From NCBI RefSeq assembly GCF_000003855.2, contig NW_003101680.1:2045095-2109094 (forward strand): DNA of 64,000 bases. Reading direction: 5' to 3'. The stretch is from Blastomyces gilchristii SLH14081. Lineage: Eukaryota; Ascomycota; Eurotiomycetes; Onygenales; Ajellomycetaceae. The position numbers were made by a program, and so were the translations under genes. Below the pieces are notes generated by a model, which was given only the letters and a program-made list of their open reading frames with translations, was not told the DNA's origin and did no database searches. Below are positions 21,840 through 34,976 of the stretch, piece by piece (position 1 is the stretch's first letter; each line of letters opens with the position of its first letter).

Positions 21840-22938
21840 ATGGCCCTCCAGTCTTCCATTGGGCTCGTCAGGTTGACAGCCCCTCCTGTTGCTCTGTCTC
21901 GATTTCGCTGCTCACCCGTTGTATTCCTGCCCGCTATTACGAAGTCGACTCTATGGCCCTGCCAAGTCCGTCATAGCTCCCATTCCCCAATGGGCAAACC
22001 CATCACTCGCAAGAAAATCACTATCAAATCATTGCAAGCGTTGCACAAGAAGAAGGAACCTATCACTATGTTAACGGCACATGACTTCCCAAGTGGGCAT
22101 GTCGCAGAAGCAGCTGGTATGGATATGGTCCTCGTGGGCGACAGTTTAGCAATGGTTGCCCTTGGCATGGACGACACTAGTGAGGTGTGCCTGGACGAAA
22201 TGATACTCCATTGCCGGAGTGTATCCCGTGCGGTTGGATCTGCCTTCACTGTAGGTTGCTATACGTTTTATGCCTCGTTTACATGCGTTACTCCCATGGC
22301 AATGGCTAATTGGTCCCTTGAATTAGGTTGGCGACTTGCCCATGGGTTCGTATGAGATATCTCCAGAGCAGGGTGTTGCGTCCGCCATTCGCCTCATTAA
22401 AGAAGGACGAGTCCAAAGTGTCAAACTAGAAGGGGGTGAGGAGATGGTGCCAACTATCAAGGCAATCACCACGGCCGGGATACCAGTTGTGGCCCATGTT
22501 GGTCTAACCCCTCAACGCCAACATGCGCTAGGAGGTTTTCGTGTCCAGGGTAAATCAACTGCCGGTGCCCTGAGGGTCTTAAACGACGCTCTTGCAGTTC
22601 AAGAGGCTGGCGCATTTATGGTTGTTCTTGAAGCTGTCCCGTCAGAGATTGCACGTATCATCACCGACAGACTGAAAATTCCAACCATCGGAATCGGCGC
22701 TGGTGCTGGATGTTCGGGCCAAGTGTTGGTCCAAGTCGACATGACCGGCAACTTCCCGCCTGGTCGGTATCTCCCGAAGTTTGTGAAGAAGTACGGCGAT
22801 GTATGGGGGGAAAGCTTGAGGGCGATTGAGAAATATAGAGACGAGGTCAAAAGTGGTGAATATCCTTCCCTAGAATACACATACCCTATATCGAAGGAGG
22901 ATGTTGAGGAGTTTGAAAAACTAGCGAATAGAAATTAA
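21840..22938 (+). CDS. panB: 3-methyl-2-oxobutanoate (ketopantoate) hydroxymethyltransferase
   Basis: Exons 21840-22250 and 22327-22938, with a 76-nt intron (GTAGGT...ATTAG), give 340 aa. The start at 21840 has a strong CCACCATGG context. An upstream in-frame ATG at 21780 is possible but weaker. The N-terminal about 50 residues are Arg/Ser/Pro-rich, consistent with a mitochondrial presequence. Next is the PanB TIM barrel: LTAHDFPSGHVAEAAGMDMVLVGDSLAMV (Asp of GDS binds Mg), GSAFTVGDLPMGSYE across the splice, KLEGGEEM, HVGLTPQ, FMVVLEAVPSEIA and IGIGAGAGCSGQVLV. It transfers a hydroxymethyl group from methylene-THF to ketoisovalerate, the first step to pantothenate and CoA. The gene is tail-to-tail with atg12, 320 bp apart. 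Confidence 0.95.
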
Positions 22939-23258
22939 GATACCTTTGCATTTCTCAATGGATATATACATATATATGTTGATTTTGTGTTGCACCGATT
23001 ACCCCGACTGGTTTTGTCGAGCGCTGATTTTACGGGTGTGTTTGCACTCGATTTTTGTTATGGCGGACATCACGTCCCGTCTTTCGTCCCGTCTTTCGCC
23101 CCGTCTCGGTGTCAAGAGTTATCAGGGAATAAATTAGTTAGTGATTTTAAGTGATTCCTTGAATCCCTCTCGCTATTGAGGTATAGCGGGTAGTTTTGGG
23201 GCTGCAACTCGGCATCAATCGCTGGGCAGCAGCGATTTAAAGCCAAGGCGATATCTCA
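22939..23258. other. Convergent intergenic region between panB and atg12
   Basis: 320 bp holding both 3' ends. It includes a short direct repeat of CCCGTCTTTCG near 23080-23100. No gene. Confidence 0.6.
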
Positions 23259-24349
<1,091 letters not shown>

Positions 24350-26190
24350 AGTTGATTTGTTTATATTATATCTGGAGCTGGTTTGTATAGTTAAGCCACA
24401 GTTATTGATGCCGTTGCTGTGTCTGGAGTGTGGGATGTGGGGATATATGAGAGGCGTTGGTGTTGGATGTGAAGGAAAGGGTTTTTGGTTTAAATATTTA
24501 AATAAATATTTGATGTTCGTTCGTTGAGTCCTACAAACCTTCTCCATGCACCATCCCATCCAACAACATCCATGACATTATATTCAAACAGCTAGTCCAG
24601 CTCCAGAATCGTTTATCTTTCGTGTCACACTAATAATATCATGGATAGCAACAGAGGGCGCGCGGGATACATCGGTTCGGCCAATTCTAGGTCGAAAAAA
24701 CTTTCTCGTGGCAACTGACAACTGATGCTTCTTGGGAGATTATTTCAATCACTGGACACGCCTCCTGAAAGCTATTTCATGACTGAAAAATGTAGCTATT
24801 TACTTTATTAGTTGAAAGTTGCACAATTAGAGACTGCCAGAGCGGACTCAAGGATGGCATGAGCATTGAGCTCCTCACGGAATCCTGCCTGGTGTTCGTT
24901 CCTACAGCCAACGAGCCGAACCAGTAGAAAATTGCAGGCCCATTTACCCAGCAGTTTCTTGTTCAGAGGTGCCTAGATTCCCTAAGGTGATAGCGTCCTG
25001 GTCGTGGCAGACATCAAAGAACTGAAACGTATTGTGCAAGTGATACGAACGACGGACAGATAAGATCGTGAGTAGCTCCTAATTTCCTTTGAATGTTGCG
25101 GTTGAATTTCGAATTATATTACCATTGCAGTAGGAATAATATGCTCATATGCTCACTAGGTACCGGCCAAGATGATTACTTGTTCATCAAAGCTAGAGTT
25201 CATTGGCTTTTGAGCTTGGGTGACACGTTCAACGCGCTGCTCAGTCTGATCCTTGGGGGAGATATTTTATACAGGAAAGTTTGACTGGCCTGCTGTGCTA
25301 GTACTATTATCCGGACATGTCACCAGCTATCACAAGGTGCATATGCTATGGTGTCAGAGAGTAATAGAGAAGAAGCTTGATTCTGGGACTGGAACTAAAT
25401 ACGGGGTCCCATTGATTGTATGTACATGTACATGTACATGTACAGTACATGCTGAAGATAGTGATCCCATATAGTTTCAGTGAGACTACTACCTAGTCAT
25501 GATCACATTCATCAAATGAGACCAGTATTCATAATAGTCTAATAATAATATTCAAATTTTATTTTTATTTTTTTATTTTATTTTATTTTATTTTTTTATT
25601 TTATTTTTATTTTTTAAAAAATTGTTTTAGATGACTTCAAATATTATTTGAGTGTTAGTTATCATTAGTTACGTTTTCAAGTTTTAAAAATAGTACTTAA
25701 ATAAGCGTGAAAATTTCCAAAAATAGTAATTTATTGTGACCTAAAACCTCATCATGAGCCAGCCTGCACAACTAGATATAGTGAACAAGAGATTCAAGAT
25801 TATGAGATGACTCTACTCAGATAAGAAACATGCAGGTAATGGAAATAGCCAGAACCTCATGGTTACTGACATATGGAGCTCAAGAGGACATTTCCTCTCT
25901 AGAGGCTACTTGCTGTCAATATATTTAAGGCCTCACGGATTCAATCGAAAGATCGAGATGGTTAGGAGAGACGAGTCTTATAACTAATTAACTAGTTACT
26001 TTAGGATCGGAAGCAAGTTCGGAACATCATTAGACACACTTTTCCTATTAAGATTACAGCTGCATCTTACATGATTAATAATTAAAGCGAGAAGTCATAT
26101 ATGCCCCTGACAGGCCACGATATTTCCCACAACCGCCACCAAATACCTATGCATCCGTCCATGGTGATGACTCTAACCAGACTTTAAGAT
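24350..26190. other. Gene-poor interval with AT-rich tract
   Basis: atg12 promoter at the left, 3' flank of the CRH gene at the right. A (TGTACA)n-type palindromic run lies at about 25418-25450. Around 25556-25620 is a long T/A-only tract with ATTTTATTTT units. No gene recognised. Confidence 0.5.
25556..25624. repeat. Low-complexity T/A tract
   Basis: About 65 bases almost only T and A in repeated TTTTA units. Simple sequence, no coding content. Confidence 0.8.
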
Positions 26191-27730
26191 TTAAAGGACG
26201 GCCATGAGAGCACCGAATAAAGCACAGCCGATCCCCACAAAGATCTGCAGCCGACCCTGGCCACTGGCGCTACTGGGTGCTTCAGGGTTGTTAGGGTCCG
26301 TCGTGCTTGTGCCAGTACTTGTGCCAGTACTTGTACCAGTATTTGTACCATTGGGGGTGCCGTTCGTTCGATCGCCTCCATTGTTCGGATCGGTACCTTT
26401 TGGTGGTGTTGGTTCCGTGCTCCTTGATGGCCCGGTACCGCATGCAGCGTCTGGAGACCCTGCAGAATTTCAGGGTGAAATTAGCATGTTTGTACTGTTC
26501 AAAGGTTAATAGGGCGAAATTCATATCTTCTAGACATGCAAGGCACAATATACGGCTAACCGAACCGAGGATCCTTTCCCTGCAATACCAAAGGACTCGA
26601 CGGGATCATAAATCAGAGGAGCATTAAGGCATTGATATGGTACCACCTCCCGTGCCTATGCTTGTGGTTATCAATACGTACCTTTCGAGCCACAACTCCT
26701 CTGTGAGGACGTCGCAGTTGTGGAAACGAAAGTGGAGGCGGTAGTGGCAGGCGAAGGCTTTGTTCCGTCATTTCGGTCATGGCCGTTCACCTTTCCATCC
26801 ACAGCTTTGATAGACTGCCAGGACCCAGTTTTGTCTGTATATACATACTCCTTCCCAGTGGAATAATCGGCGATCTTTATGGATTTGACTTGCATGGTGA
26901 AAGGGGCAAGAGAGTAGTCAACCGGACCTCCAGCCCATTCTAGAGCATCCAGTATTAGGTATTTTAGAGCTCACAATATGGGGCCTAGATACATGCACAC
27001 GAGAGGAAACTTACCAACTGTGCCCTTTGCGTTCTGCGCAGGGTCACCCCCTGCCCAGTTTCCTATTTTGATATAAGATGGGGTTTGTGGGTAATTCCCA
27101 GCTGCCGACTCAGCGACGCGAACGGTGTTCCCATCAATCTTCCAAATAATCCGCTCACTATCCCAATCAATGCTGTACGTTCTGAAAGTGTTCTGGTTAT
27201 CTGGACTAGGATGGAATCCCCCTCTTGTGTGATCCAGATTCCTTTTCGCGTAATAGTTCGTCTGGACCTGCATATTATCTCCTCCAATCCACTCCAGGTC
27301 AACCTCGTCGCCGCATTCGGATTGCAGGACAACGCTGCTCACAATGCCTTTGCCTGGCGAAGATTTGAGAGTGACATCCACCTTGCCAAACATGATGTAG
27401 AAGTTTGAGTGGATCTCAGCCTTCATTCCATCCTTTTCGATCGTGAAGCTGCCCCCATCACTGCCATATTTGATATCCTTCGACGCCTCCCAGTCATCTG
27501 GGAGACCCTTGGCTAAGTCAATCTCGATGGACTTCCCAAGGGCGGGATTCGGCGGGCAAGCTGAACAGTTTCACTTAACAATTCATCTTTTCCCATCCGG
27601 ATAGTTGTCTAGCGCGTGACATTGGAGGACAGTCCAACTTACACTTCTGGAGAGGATCGCACTCTGTGTAAGTTTGTGCCAACACGCGAGAGAAGTGGCA
27701 GGAGGCTACTGCCAACAGTGGAAGCTTCAT
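26191..27730 (-). CDS. GPI-anchored CRH-family chitin-glucan transglycosylase (GH16)
   Basis: Exons 27730-27643, 27560-27015, 26939-26682 and 26459-26191 give 386 aa. Signal peptide at about residues 1-19 (MKLPLLAVASCHFSRVLAQ). Cys residues in YTECDPLQKSCPPNP mark the start of the mature chain. The GH16 catalytic motif DEVDLEW carries E115, D117 and E119, followed by IGGDN and the NYYAKR acceptor loop. Exon 3 gives EWAGGPVDYSLAPFTMQVKSI, a CRH signature. Then come a Ser/Thr-rich stalk with GTSTGTST repeats and a hydrophobic tail (LQIFVGIGCALFGALMAVL) after small residues, a GPI-anchor signal. Family role: cutting chitin and joining it to beta-1,6/1,3-glucan in the cell wall (yeast Crh1/Utr2, Aspergillus Crf1). 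Confidence 0.94.
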
Positions 27731-29287
27731 CTGGAGTAGCATGCGGAGGTATTGGAGGGTGGTGTGGAGGAGTTGATGCCAGGATGGTATCAGATTGATG
27801 GAGTTATTATTACCTTTATCAGTTTGACATAGAATATGCCTAAAGGACAGGATTTAACGCCAGTCAAACTGCACGAAGGAGATTAGATGTACTAGTACTC
27901 TTTAAAATGGGAATGGAATTGTCTTTTATGATTTGAATTCACTGGTTGTCTTATGGGTAGAACTGCATGTACCAGACATCCGCAGCGTATACTACTTATC
28001 ATACATACAAAGAAGAAAAGCAACCAACTCTGCTTCCCGGAAATTATGTTACAGGTGACTGATTGACAGAATATGCAATTGCCCTTATTGGAGGGTCACT
28101 CCATTTTCTAAATTTCTAGAGAACGGCGAGCAAATGGAGATCAAAAAAAAAAAAGTACATAGTACATACATACATACTCCGTACTTACATTGGATGCATC
28201 CATGGATGCCTCACAATGACAGCTCAACGCAGATCTATCCCCGATCTAGCATGATAGGGCGCTAAGGTTGTTAGCCTCATAAAGCTTTGTTTGGAGCCTC
28301 AACATCAACATCCAGCTCAAAAAACTCGCCATTCCACATTCCGACCTCAGCCTTGTGATAGTGGACGGTAGAGATGCAGCATGAGGTTATATATAGCAAA
28401 ACAGATGTTCTCTCCCTCGCTCCCTCGCATGAAATGCATGTAGTCGATTTGTGTGTGTGCCAACTTTCTCCCACTCCGTCTGTACTAACAACTAGCTAAT
28501 GGGCGCTAAAAATGGCTATCCATTCAGCCTTCTGTCGTGATCGACAACCCAAACACGACAACAGCTCATCCCCGCAGAAACTTGGAATTGTGGTACCCAA
28601 AGATAACCACGCCTGTTGCCAGGAATGTTGGTGGCTTGGTCAGAGCTGTGTTTCATGTTACGGGCCCGTATCCATAGGCAACATACCCACGCCGAAATGA
28701 CCCCAATTTCCGGAAAAACGGACTATCACTTCTAATTGCATTGGTGAACTCCGTTCATGGCGTGAACTATGGATGGTTACAGCCGTACGGGCACCGGTGT
28801 GGTATATTTGAGAAAAGAGCCACTCAAGAATTACGGAATAGTTTGGCGCTATTTGATCGCCCATCAAATCAAATGACTTCAACAAGGAAGGTGGAAACGG
28901 ATGATCATGATCATTGCTGAGAAATGAAACAAATGGCAAGATTGACATTGCCCCGAAAGCCGTTTCTGCCCTGTTATTTGACGGCCTGAAAACTGGAATG
29001 TTTCCCAGCCACTCATTGAGCTAGCATGTTTCAGTTCAAGAGTGGAGAGATACTAGGGTTTGCTGGGAAAACCCCAAAAATTTAATCAGTTATGTAATTG
29101 AGAGCCCAAAAACTTGCATGTCTACGCTCCAACATCTCTGATACTGCAAAGAAAAGAAAAAGGAGAGAAAATCCTTTGCAAATGACAATATCGGAAAACG
29201 AATCCATCAGCTCCTCCCTCGACAAAATTGCCGATACTCCTCCCAATTGCGAGCTTTACACGACCGTGCTCATCCACCTTACTCACC
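27731..29287. other. Intergenic, divergent between CRH gene and Cys-rich surface protein gene
   Basis: About 1.55 kb shared upstream region of two divergently transcribed cell-surface genes. It holds a TACTCCGTA motif at 28175-28183 next to an A12 run and TACA repeats. Short ORFs here show no recognisable content. Confidence 0.5.
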
Positions 29288-29758
29288 ATGGCTTCCACGA
29301 CCTCGTCCGCTATAGCTCCAACCGGCAGCGCCATCTGCGGCACCCCAGCCCAATACGAGATCCCGATCCTAGATGCCGCCTGCGCAGTATCCAACAAGAA
29401 CAAAAACAAAGATTTGATGGACGACTGCTGCAAAAAAGCAGCCGTCACTTTATACAACGACGGCTGCGCCCTTTACTGTCGCGCGGAGGCCCAAACCGTC
29501 CAAAATCTCACAAGCTGCTTATTTGAAGCTGGAGTGCCTTATAACGGCGTGTGGTGTAATAAGCCCCAGAACGCTACGGCTACGGGTAAATCTCCTACAC
29601 AAACGAGCACAGGCACTGGCACGCCTACCTCGACCGAAAGTCCCAGTGCGGCAGCTGCCCTGAATATGCCGGTGTTTGTACAGTCGGGACCGACGAAGTT
29701 GGGAATCACCGTTTGCGCTGTTGTGATTCCGGCTCTCATCGGTGGGATGATGTTTTGA
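29288..29758 (+). CDS. Small Cys-rich, probably GPI-anchored surface protein
   Basis: Single exon, 156 aa from the ATG at 29288 (CACCATGG context). Eight Cys lie in a compact N-terminal domain: CGTPAQYEIP, AACAVS, DDCCKKA, DGCALYCRAE, TSCLFEA and WCNKP. A Thr/Ser-rich stalk (TQTSTGTGTPTSTESPSAAAA) and a hydrophobic tail (LGITVCAVVIPALIGGMMF) follow, typical of a GPI signal. The chosen start gives no clear signal peptide. The in-frame ATG at 29228 adds MPILLPIASFTRPCSSTLLT, which could serve as one, so the start is uncertain. Function unknown. A cell-wall or adhesin-like role is inference only. Confidence 0.72.
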   Translation: MASTTSSAIAPTGSAICGTPAQYEIPILDAACAVSNKNKNKDLMDDCCKKAAVTLYNDGCALYCRAEAQTVQNLTSCLFEAGVPYNGVWCNKPQNATATGKSPTQTSTGTGTPTSTESPSAAAALNMPVFVQSGPTKLGITVCAVVIPALIGGMMF

Positions 29759-30151
29759 AAATGGAACATCGTTTTAAAACATTTGATTTATTTTTAGGAG
29801 GGAGGGTTTAATTCTTGAAAACAGGTTCCTGGCTCAGGTACAATATCAATTTCATGCGAAACTTTAGGCCATCGGAGAATACCCAGATTTTCTTTTATTT
29901 TACATATGTATATATACTTCTTTTTAAAAATTTTAATCAATATTATTGTCACTCTTCTAAATAGGAATATCGGGGAGAATAAAAAGTATATAAATTCCAA
30001 GTTACTAGCTCCTGTAGTCTGCCCGACAATATCCCCAAAAAGTTTAAGAAAATTTCCGAAAATCTGATACCGTATTGTTACAAGATCTATATATAAGCCT
30101 GCTCCTTACACTGCCATATGCTGCAAGATATCCCTAGTGGAAAAGGTTAAT
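29759..30151. other. Convergent intergenic, AT-rich
   Basis: 3' ends of the Cys-rich protein and acyl-CoA dehydrogenase genes; AT-rich from 29880 to 30000. No gene. Confidence 0.6.
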
Positions 30152-31777
30152 TTACAACATGGCCTTGGGCATCTGCTTCATAGCCTGTCTAACACCCAAA
30201 TCCGCCAAAATCTCCTCCGTGCCACCAAGAATCGCATCGAACTTATAAGTACGGTGGAACTGCTCCACAACTCTTCCCATTCCAGTCTGCGTTAATCCAC
30301 GGCCGCCGAAGATATTCACAGCATCGTCCGCAATATCATGTGCGCAGCGCGTTGCATAAGACTTGAGAAGTCCAATAGGCCCACCTAGGTGCTTCGATTG
30401 TTCCTCATAGCTCATATTGCACATTTGATACGTGATAGTTTCCAACCAGGACTGCGACGCTTCGACAAGAGAGATCATCTTGGCTAGTTTCTGGCGGATT
30501 ACGGGCTGGCTGATCAGGGGTTTGCCGAAGACGATGCGCTGGTTCGCCCATTTGAGACACTCTTCGACGACGGTGCGGCCCCAGCGAATAACGCTGCAGG
30601 TCATGGCCCAGCGCTCGTGGTTGAAATTGCTCATTATCACAATAAATCCCTTGTGCTCTTCGCCGAGTAAGTTTTCGACAGGGACTTTGACATTGTCGAA
30701 TTGAATAAAGGTGGTGGCTGCAGCAGTGGAGTATGATGTCTTGATCCGCTTGGTCTCAACATTCTCGTCGCGGGGGATTAGGATGACGGAGAATCCCTTC
30801 TCGGTCCTGCAAGCTGTAACGAAGTAGTCGGCCCACATGCCGTTGGTGATCCATTTCTTCGTGCCTGAAGGAAGTAGGACACGATATTAGCAAGAACCCA
30901 AAAGAAAAGAAAGATAATGCGTTTTGGTCAATTACATACCGTTGATTATGTAGTGCTTGCCATCTGGGGTCTTCGTCGCCGTTGTGCGGATACCCGCAAC
31001 ATCGGATCCAGCAAACGCTTCCGTGACAGCCAGACACATAAATTTCTTCCCAGACAGGGACTCTTCCGTGACCCTTTCGCGGAGTTCCTTATTCTTAAGC
31101 CACTGTCGCACTGCAGTCAGGGAAATCATCATGCCAGCCATGTTGCCGTCCTGGAATCCTCGCGCGTTTGCTCGTGCCAGCTCTTGAGCAACGATAAGGT
31201 CATGGAAGTAGTCAAACTCCTCTCCCTTCACCTCACCACCAAACAGCTTCCGCCCGTGCAAATGGGGCCCTGGGCCTAGACGCATGGCGAGCAAATTTGT
31301 CTCCGCCATCTTGTCCACGAGCCCCTGAGAGATATATGTACCATCAAGCTCCTTCTCCTGCGCTTCCGGATACACATGAACATCGACAAACTCCCGCAGG
31401 ACTTTTCGTAATCTACGATGTGACTCGTTGTAGTAGGGGCTCTTGTAGATCGGCGACAGCCATAATGGTTCCCCATACGGGACCTTGCTGAGATCACCAG
31501 GCTGCGGATCTACCACTTCAGGCGTTTCGTTCTCGACCGTGCCGATGCAAAGATTGGCGTATTTTTGTAGCACCTCGTGTCTGTGGAGGTTGTAGAAAGC
31601 GGCCGTGGCATCGGTTCCGGCAACCTGCGTAAGGACGACGTTGCCGCCGGGGTGTGCATCGAGGAAATCGGTCAAGTCATAGACTTTGTGGTCGATAATA
31701 CACCAGCACGAATCCTCAGTGTTGTTTTTTGCAACTTCCTCCCGCGAAATCTTCCTGGTTGCTGCGCTGGATGCCAT
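30152..31777 (-). CDS. Cytochrome b5-acyl-CoA dehydrogenase fusion
   Basis: Exons 31777-30940 and 30864-30152, with a 75-nt intron (GTATGT...TTCAG), give 516 aa with a clean YIING-TKKWITNGMW join. Residues about 8-85 are a cytochrome b5 domain with heme ligands H42 (HPGG) and H65 (FYNLH). Residues about 110-510 are an acyl-CoA dehydrogenase: N-terminal helices, CLAVTEAFAGSD (FAD and substrate loop), KKWITNG, FDNVKVPVENLLGEEHKGF, and C-terminal helices with FGGRGLTQ and GGTEEI, where the catalytic Glu usually sits. Fungal fusions of this kind are thought to oxidise acyl-CoA with heme as electron relay; the substrate is unknown. No clear peroxisomal PTS1 (ends KAML). Confidence 0.93.
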
Positions 31778-32576
31778 GTTTGCTCACTTGATTCAAATGC
31801 GGTCCGTCCCGCTTGGGTGGAGGGGTCCCAAGGGAGGCAAGCAAAAGTGATGAGATGTTTCTTTTTACAACAACCAACGAAAAGAGCGCCGAATTTACCG
31901 GGCTGTTTCAATGGGGGGTGGCGCTATTTTATGTTTTGTCTTGGTCGGTCTGGGACTTATTTTACCTGTCACCTGCGCATCGTAGCTGAGGTGCGGGCAA
32001 GGGAGAAATGCCTCGGCTCGGCGATTGTTGCGCTTGTTCCGGCTATCGGCTCAACCACTCGTATCGCCTCTTTTATTAAACATTTGCTATGAGTGAGACG
32101 TGTTGTATATATATAGAGCTTTGCTAGAATGATTGGGTCAAAGATTTTATAAACGCATCAGCATGGAGTCGAGATCAACACTGTTACAACATCTGTGCTG
32201 CGGGTGTGGCCTTTCCGCTAGGCTTACAGATAACTACCATGACGGTTTTCATGTGCAACTGGGTCCGAGTCACTGGCTGCTGGCTATTTATACCTATTAC
32301 CAGGTTACCGGAAAGAATATATTGAGCTGGTAACTCATCTTCCGACCATTCAATGATACTACTTGTCAAAAACAAAATGGAAACAAAAAAGAAAATAGGG
32401 GCCAATTTAGAGGAAAAACTGATTTCCCATAACATTACCGAACCACGACATCAAGAGACCATCCAGCACTTCTAGCAATACATCTTATCTTTCCTGGCCA
32501 CATTTTTCTTCGGAACGAGGGTAATACGGCCAATATCCCTATCCGGACGGGAATCCCCAATTAGGCCAGGCAGCTC
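31778..32576. other. Intergenic: promoter of the b5-dehydrogenase gene and flank of a decayed gene
   Basis: No conserved ORF recognised. The plus ORF crossing 31577-32092 is mostly the antisense of the dehydrogenase gene. Confidence 0.5.
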
Positions 32577-34286
32577 CTAGAGCCTAGTGCATTTCTCGAT
32601 TCCACCAGTACTAGAAAGCTCGGAGCCCTGTCGCACTTCATGCGCCAGGTCAACACCAAAGTGGAACAGGCTGTATCCATCTAGTGTCTCTGACCAGCGA
32701 CAGCGGAAGCCATAGGTTACTCCTAGAATCGCACTGCTAAAAGACCAGATGACGAAGAGGGTGCCAGGTATGCTTGGATTGAATCTCCTACGTCCAAGCA
32801 CTTTTCCTCGTCGTGACGAGGTGAGGTTTTTCGCGATGTAGCTAGCACCTACCTCAGTGCTGTAAATGCCATCATACATAAGTTGCAACGCATCCATGGC
32901 ATACGCACGCATGATGGCCTCTACCAATGTCGTGGGATTGGTCTACCGTTTATAATAAACAGAGTTGGAGACAACCTCTGGAGGAGCTGCCATGATAGCA
33001 TTGAAGATTTGAACATACTCCTCACTGAGTATTTCCGCGGCGGCGTAACCAAAGCGGGAAGCAGGGCTCTCTATTTCCGCCTCCTTAAAAGGGGGACTGG
33101 GAGACCGCTTAGAGTCAGTGTATGTGGAGGTCCGGGCGTCCAGTGTGGCGGTGCCAAGATCGGATGTATGTACAGAGTACACAGCGCACACCGATGGGGT
33201 CTGCAATGCTTATCGGGGGTCGGTGTGGAATCGACCTTAAAGTCCCTTCCTCGTCTTCGCCAAAGAAAAATTTGTCAATTTGGGACGTCTCGTTGGAAGC
33301 CAACGTAAATGGCTGAATACATATCTGCTATGGTCTGCTCGAGCTAGTCGTCAAATTGAGGATGTTTAATTAGGTCAGCATAGGCTGGGGCATATCGCAT
33401 TTGCCTCATGGCATATTCTAGGACATTGGCATACTAGAAGTCTTCTTCGTCGAATGCTAACACCTCGGAGCCATTATAAATGCTCAGTTTAGTGAGATCT
33501 ATGCCAATACGCGCATGCCCCCATATGTTTGCTGGGAGCCGGGGGTGGGGGGCTCAATGCAAGAACAGTTCCATTTCCCTCGAAACTTGACGATTTTCCA
33601 ACTGCGGCTAATCCTCTATACACACTATCTAGCGAAGGTTTCCGGGTGAGGACTTTAAACTCCGATGCCGACTTCACAGCGGAGCAATTGTAACTGAGAC
33701 GGATGCCCCACGCCATTGCCAACCCATATTGGCTAAGGCAGAGCCCAAACACAGCAAGTGTGAACCACGCATAGTAAATCAGGATCTCGTGCTCGCTCCC
33801 ATATGCGACAATATCACGCTCTTGCAACAGGTCTAGTGAAATGGCAACCCAAAAGCCAGTTACTGCAAGCGGCACCAGAATTCCGGCCAGCGTTCGACCA
33901 TAATATCGCTCGAGTTTGTAACAGCCACTATGTGGACTATCAGGAGTGAACGGCGGTGACTCCAGTTTATCATGGTCGATCAAAGGTTGTGAGCTCGTCG
34001 TCGTACCCGGAGAGTCGTTATTTGAAAACGCATAACCCGCGCTCTTTTCGAGATCCAATTCCTCCGGTACCTTTCTTTCGGTGAGTTCGTTTCTGTTCTT
34101 CTCCATCCATCTTTTTGGAAGGTTAAAAACAAAGCGGTCATTGGAGATCACAGAGGACATCGACGATTGTTCCAAATTTTGCATCATTATGCCTTTCACG
34201 CGTGGAGCTCTGGAATGTAGAATATATGCATTCACTGCCACATCAATACTGATGCTATTCCTAGGAGCCCGAAAGTGTCACACAGG
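32577..34286 (-). pseudogene. Decayed multi-pass membrane protein gene
   Basis: An N-terminal part (IDVAVNAYILHSRAPRVKGIMMQNLEQ) and hydrophobic segments (LAGILVPLAVTGFWVAI; EILIYYAWFTLAVFGLCLSQYGLA) lie in one frame to about 33560. After a C-rich stretch the reading moves to another frame (PANIWGHARIGIDLTKLSIYNGSEVLAFDEEDF) that carries TAG at 33436-33434, TAG at 33346-33344 and TGA at 33277-33275. Further on, VYYKR is followed by TAG at 32945-32943 and then TLVEAIMRAYAMDALQLMYDG and a last membrane-like segment (TLFVIWSFSSAILGVTYGF, then RWSETLDGYSLFHFG). Splicing cannot remove all stops. Each stop could derive from CAG or CGA by a C-to-T change. I do not know the family. The C-terminal segment shows it was once a single long membrane protein. 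Confidence 0.65.
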
Positions 34287-34976
34287 TGGTACAGGTGCAT
34301 ACGTATGATGAAAGGATGGCTGGCGAATCAACTTTCGTATATGATGCAATTGTTGTTGGTGAGAGCGACGCATCCTTGTTACGGAATCGGCTCACCAGGC
34401 CCGCTCGTTTGCGTGTACATGCAAGTGCCGGCCCATAACATGCAACTAAGGCCTCCATCATCCAATAATGTGGCTTCATCACGAAGACTCTATGATAAAT
34501 TTAGCAACAATTCGGACATTCCACAGTACAACGGGTATGTTCCGATAACTGTCATCCGAAAGAATTGCACGAGCCCCTTCAAAATCAAGCACAACCTAAT
34601 ATGACAAACAGGATGAAGGGTTAATGCACGGAGAATCCACCACACAGCGAATGTCCTTTTTTGGGAGTAGGGTACTGTGACTGTGACCTCCGAAGCTCCG
34701 TAATATATATTTATCCAATAATACCAAAAAATGCGCTTATCTCGAGTAAAGGGATATTGGCTTTGTCTGATTCTCATCGCAGAACAGTTCACCGAAGCTT
34801 AACGGACTGGATTTGCGCACAGTTCTTGGCACAGGCCAAGCATCCAAGAACCCAATTTTTAAGCTTAATTCCAACGTGAGGGAGCTTCATTTACGCAGCG
34901 TACATTCTCAAGCACGGCAGCAGCGATTTCAAGCGACATATAGGGAAGTCGGCTTTTCTAACAATATCCTGAGTGC
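34287..34976. other. Intergenic, no feature seen
   Basis: No domain or repeat recognised. Short overlapping ORFs on both strands look random. Confidence 0.4.

Noticed and set aside
30917..32092. Plus ORFs overlapping the acyl-CoA dehydrogenase
   Set aside because: Antisense shadows of a well-supported gene.
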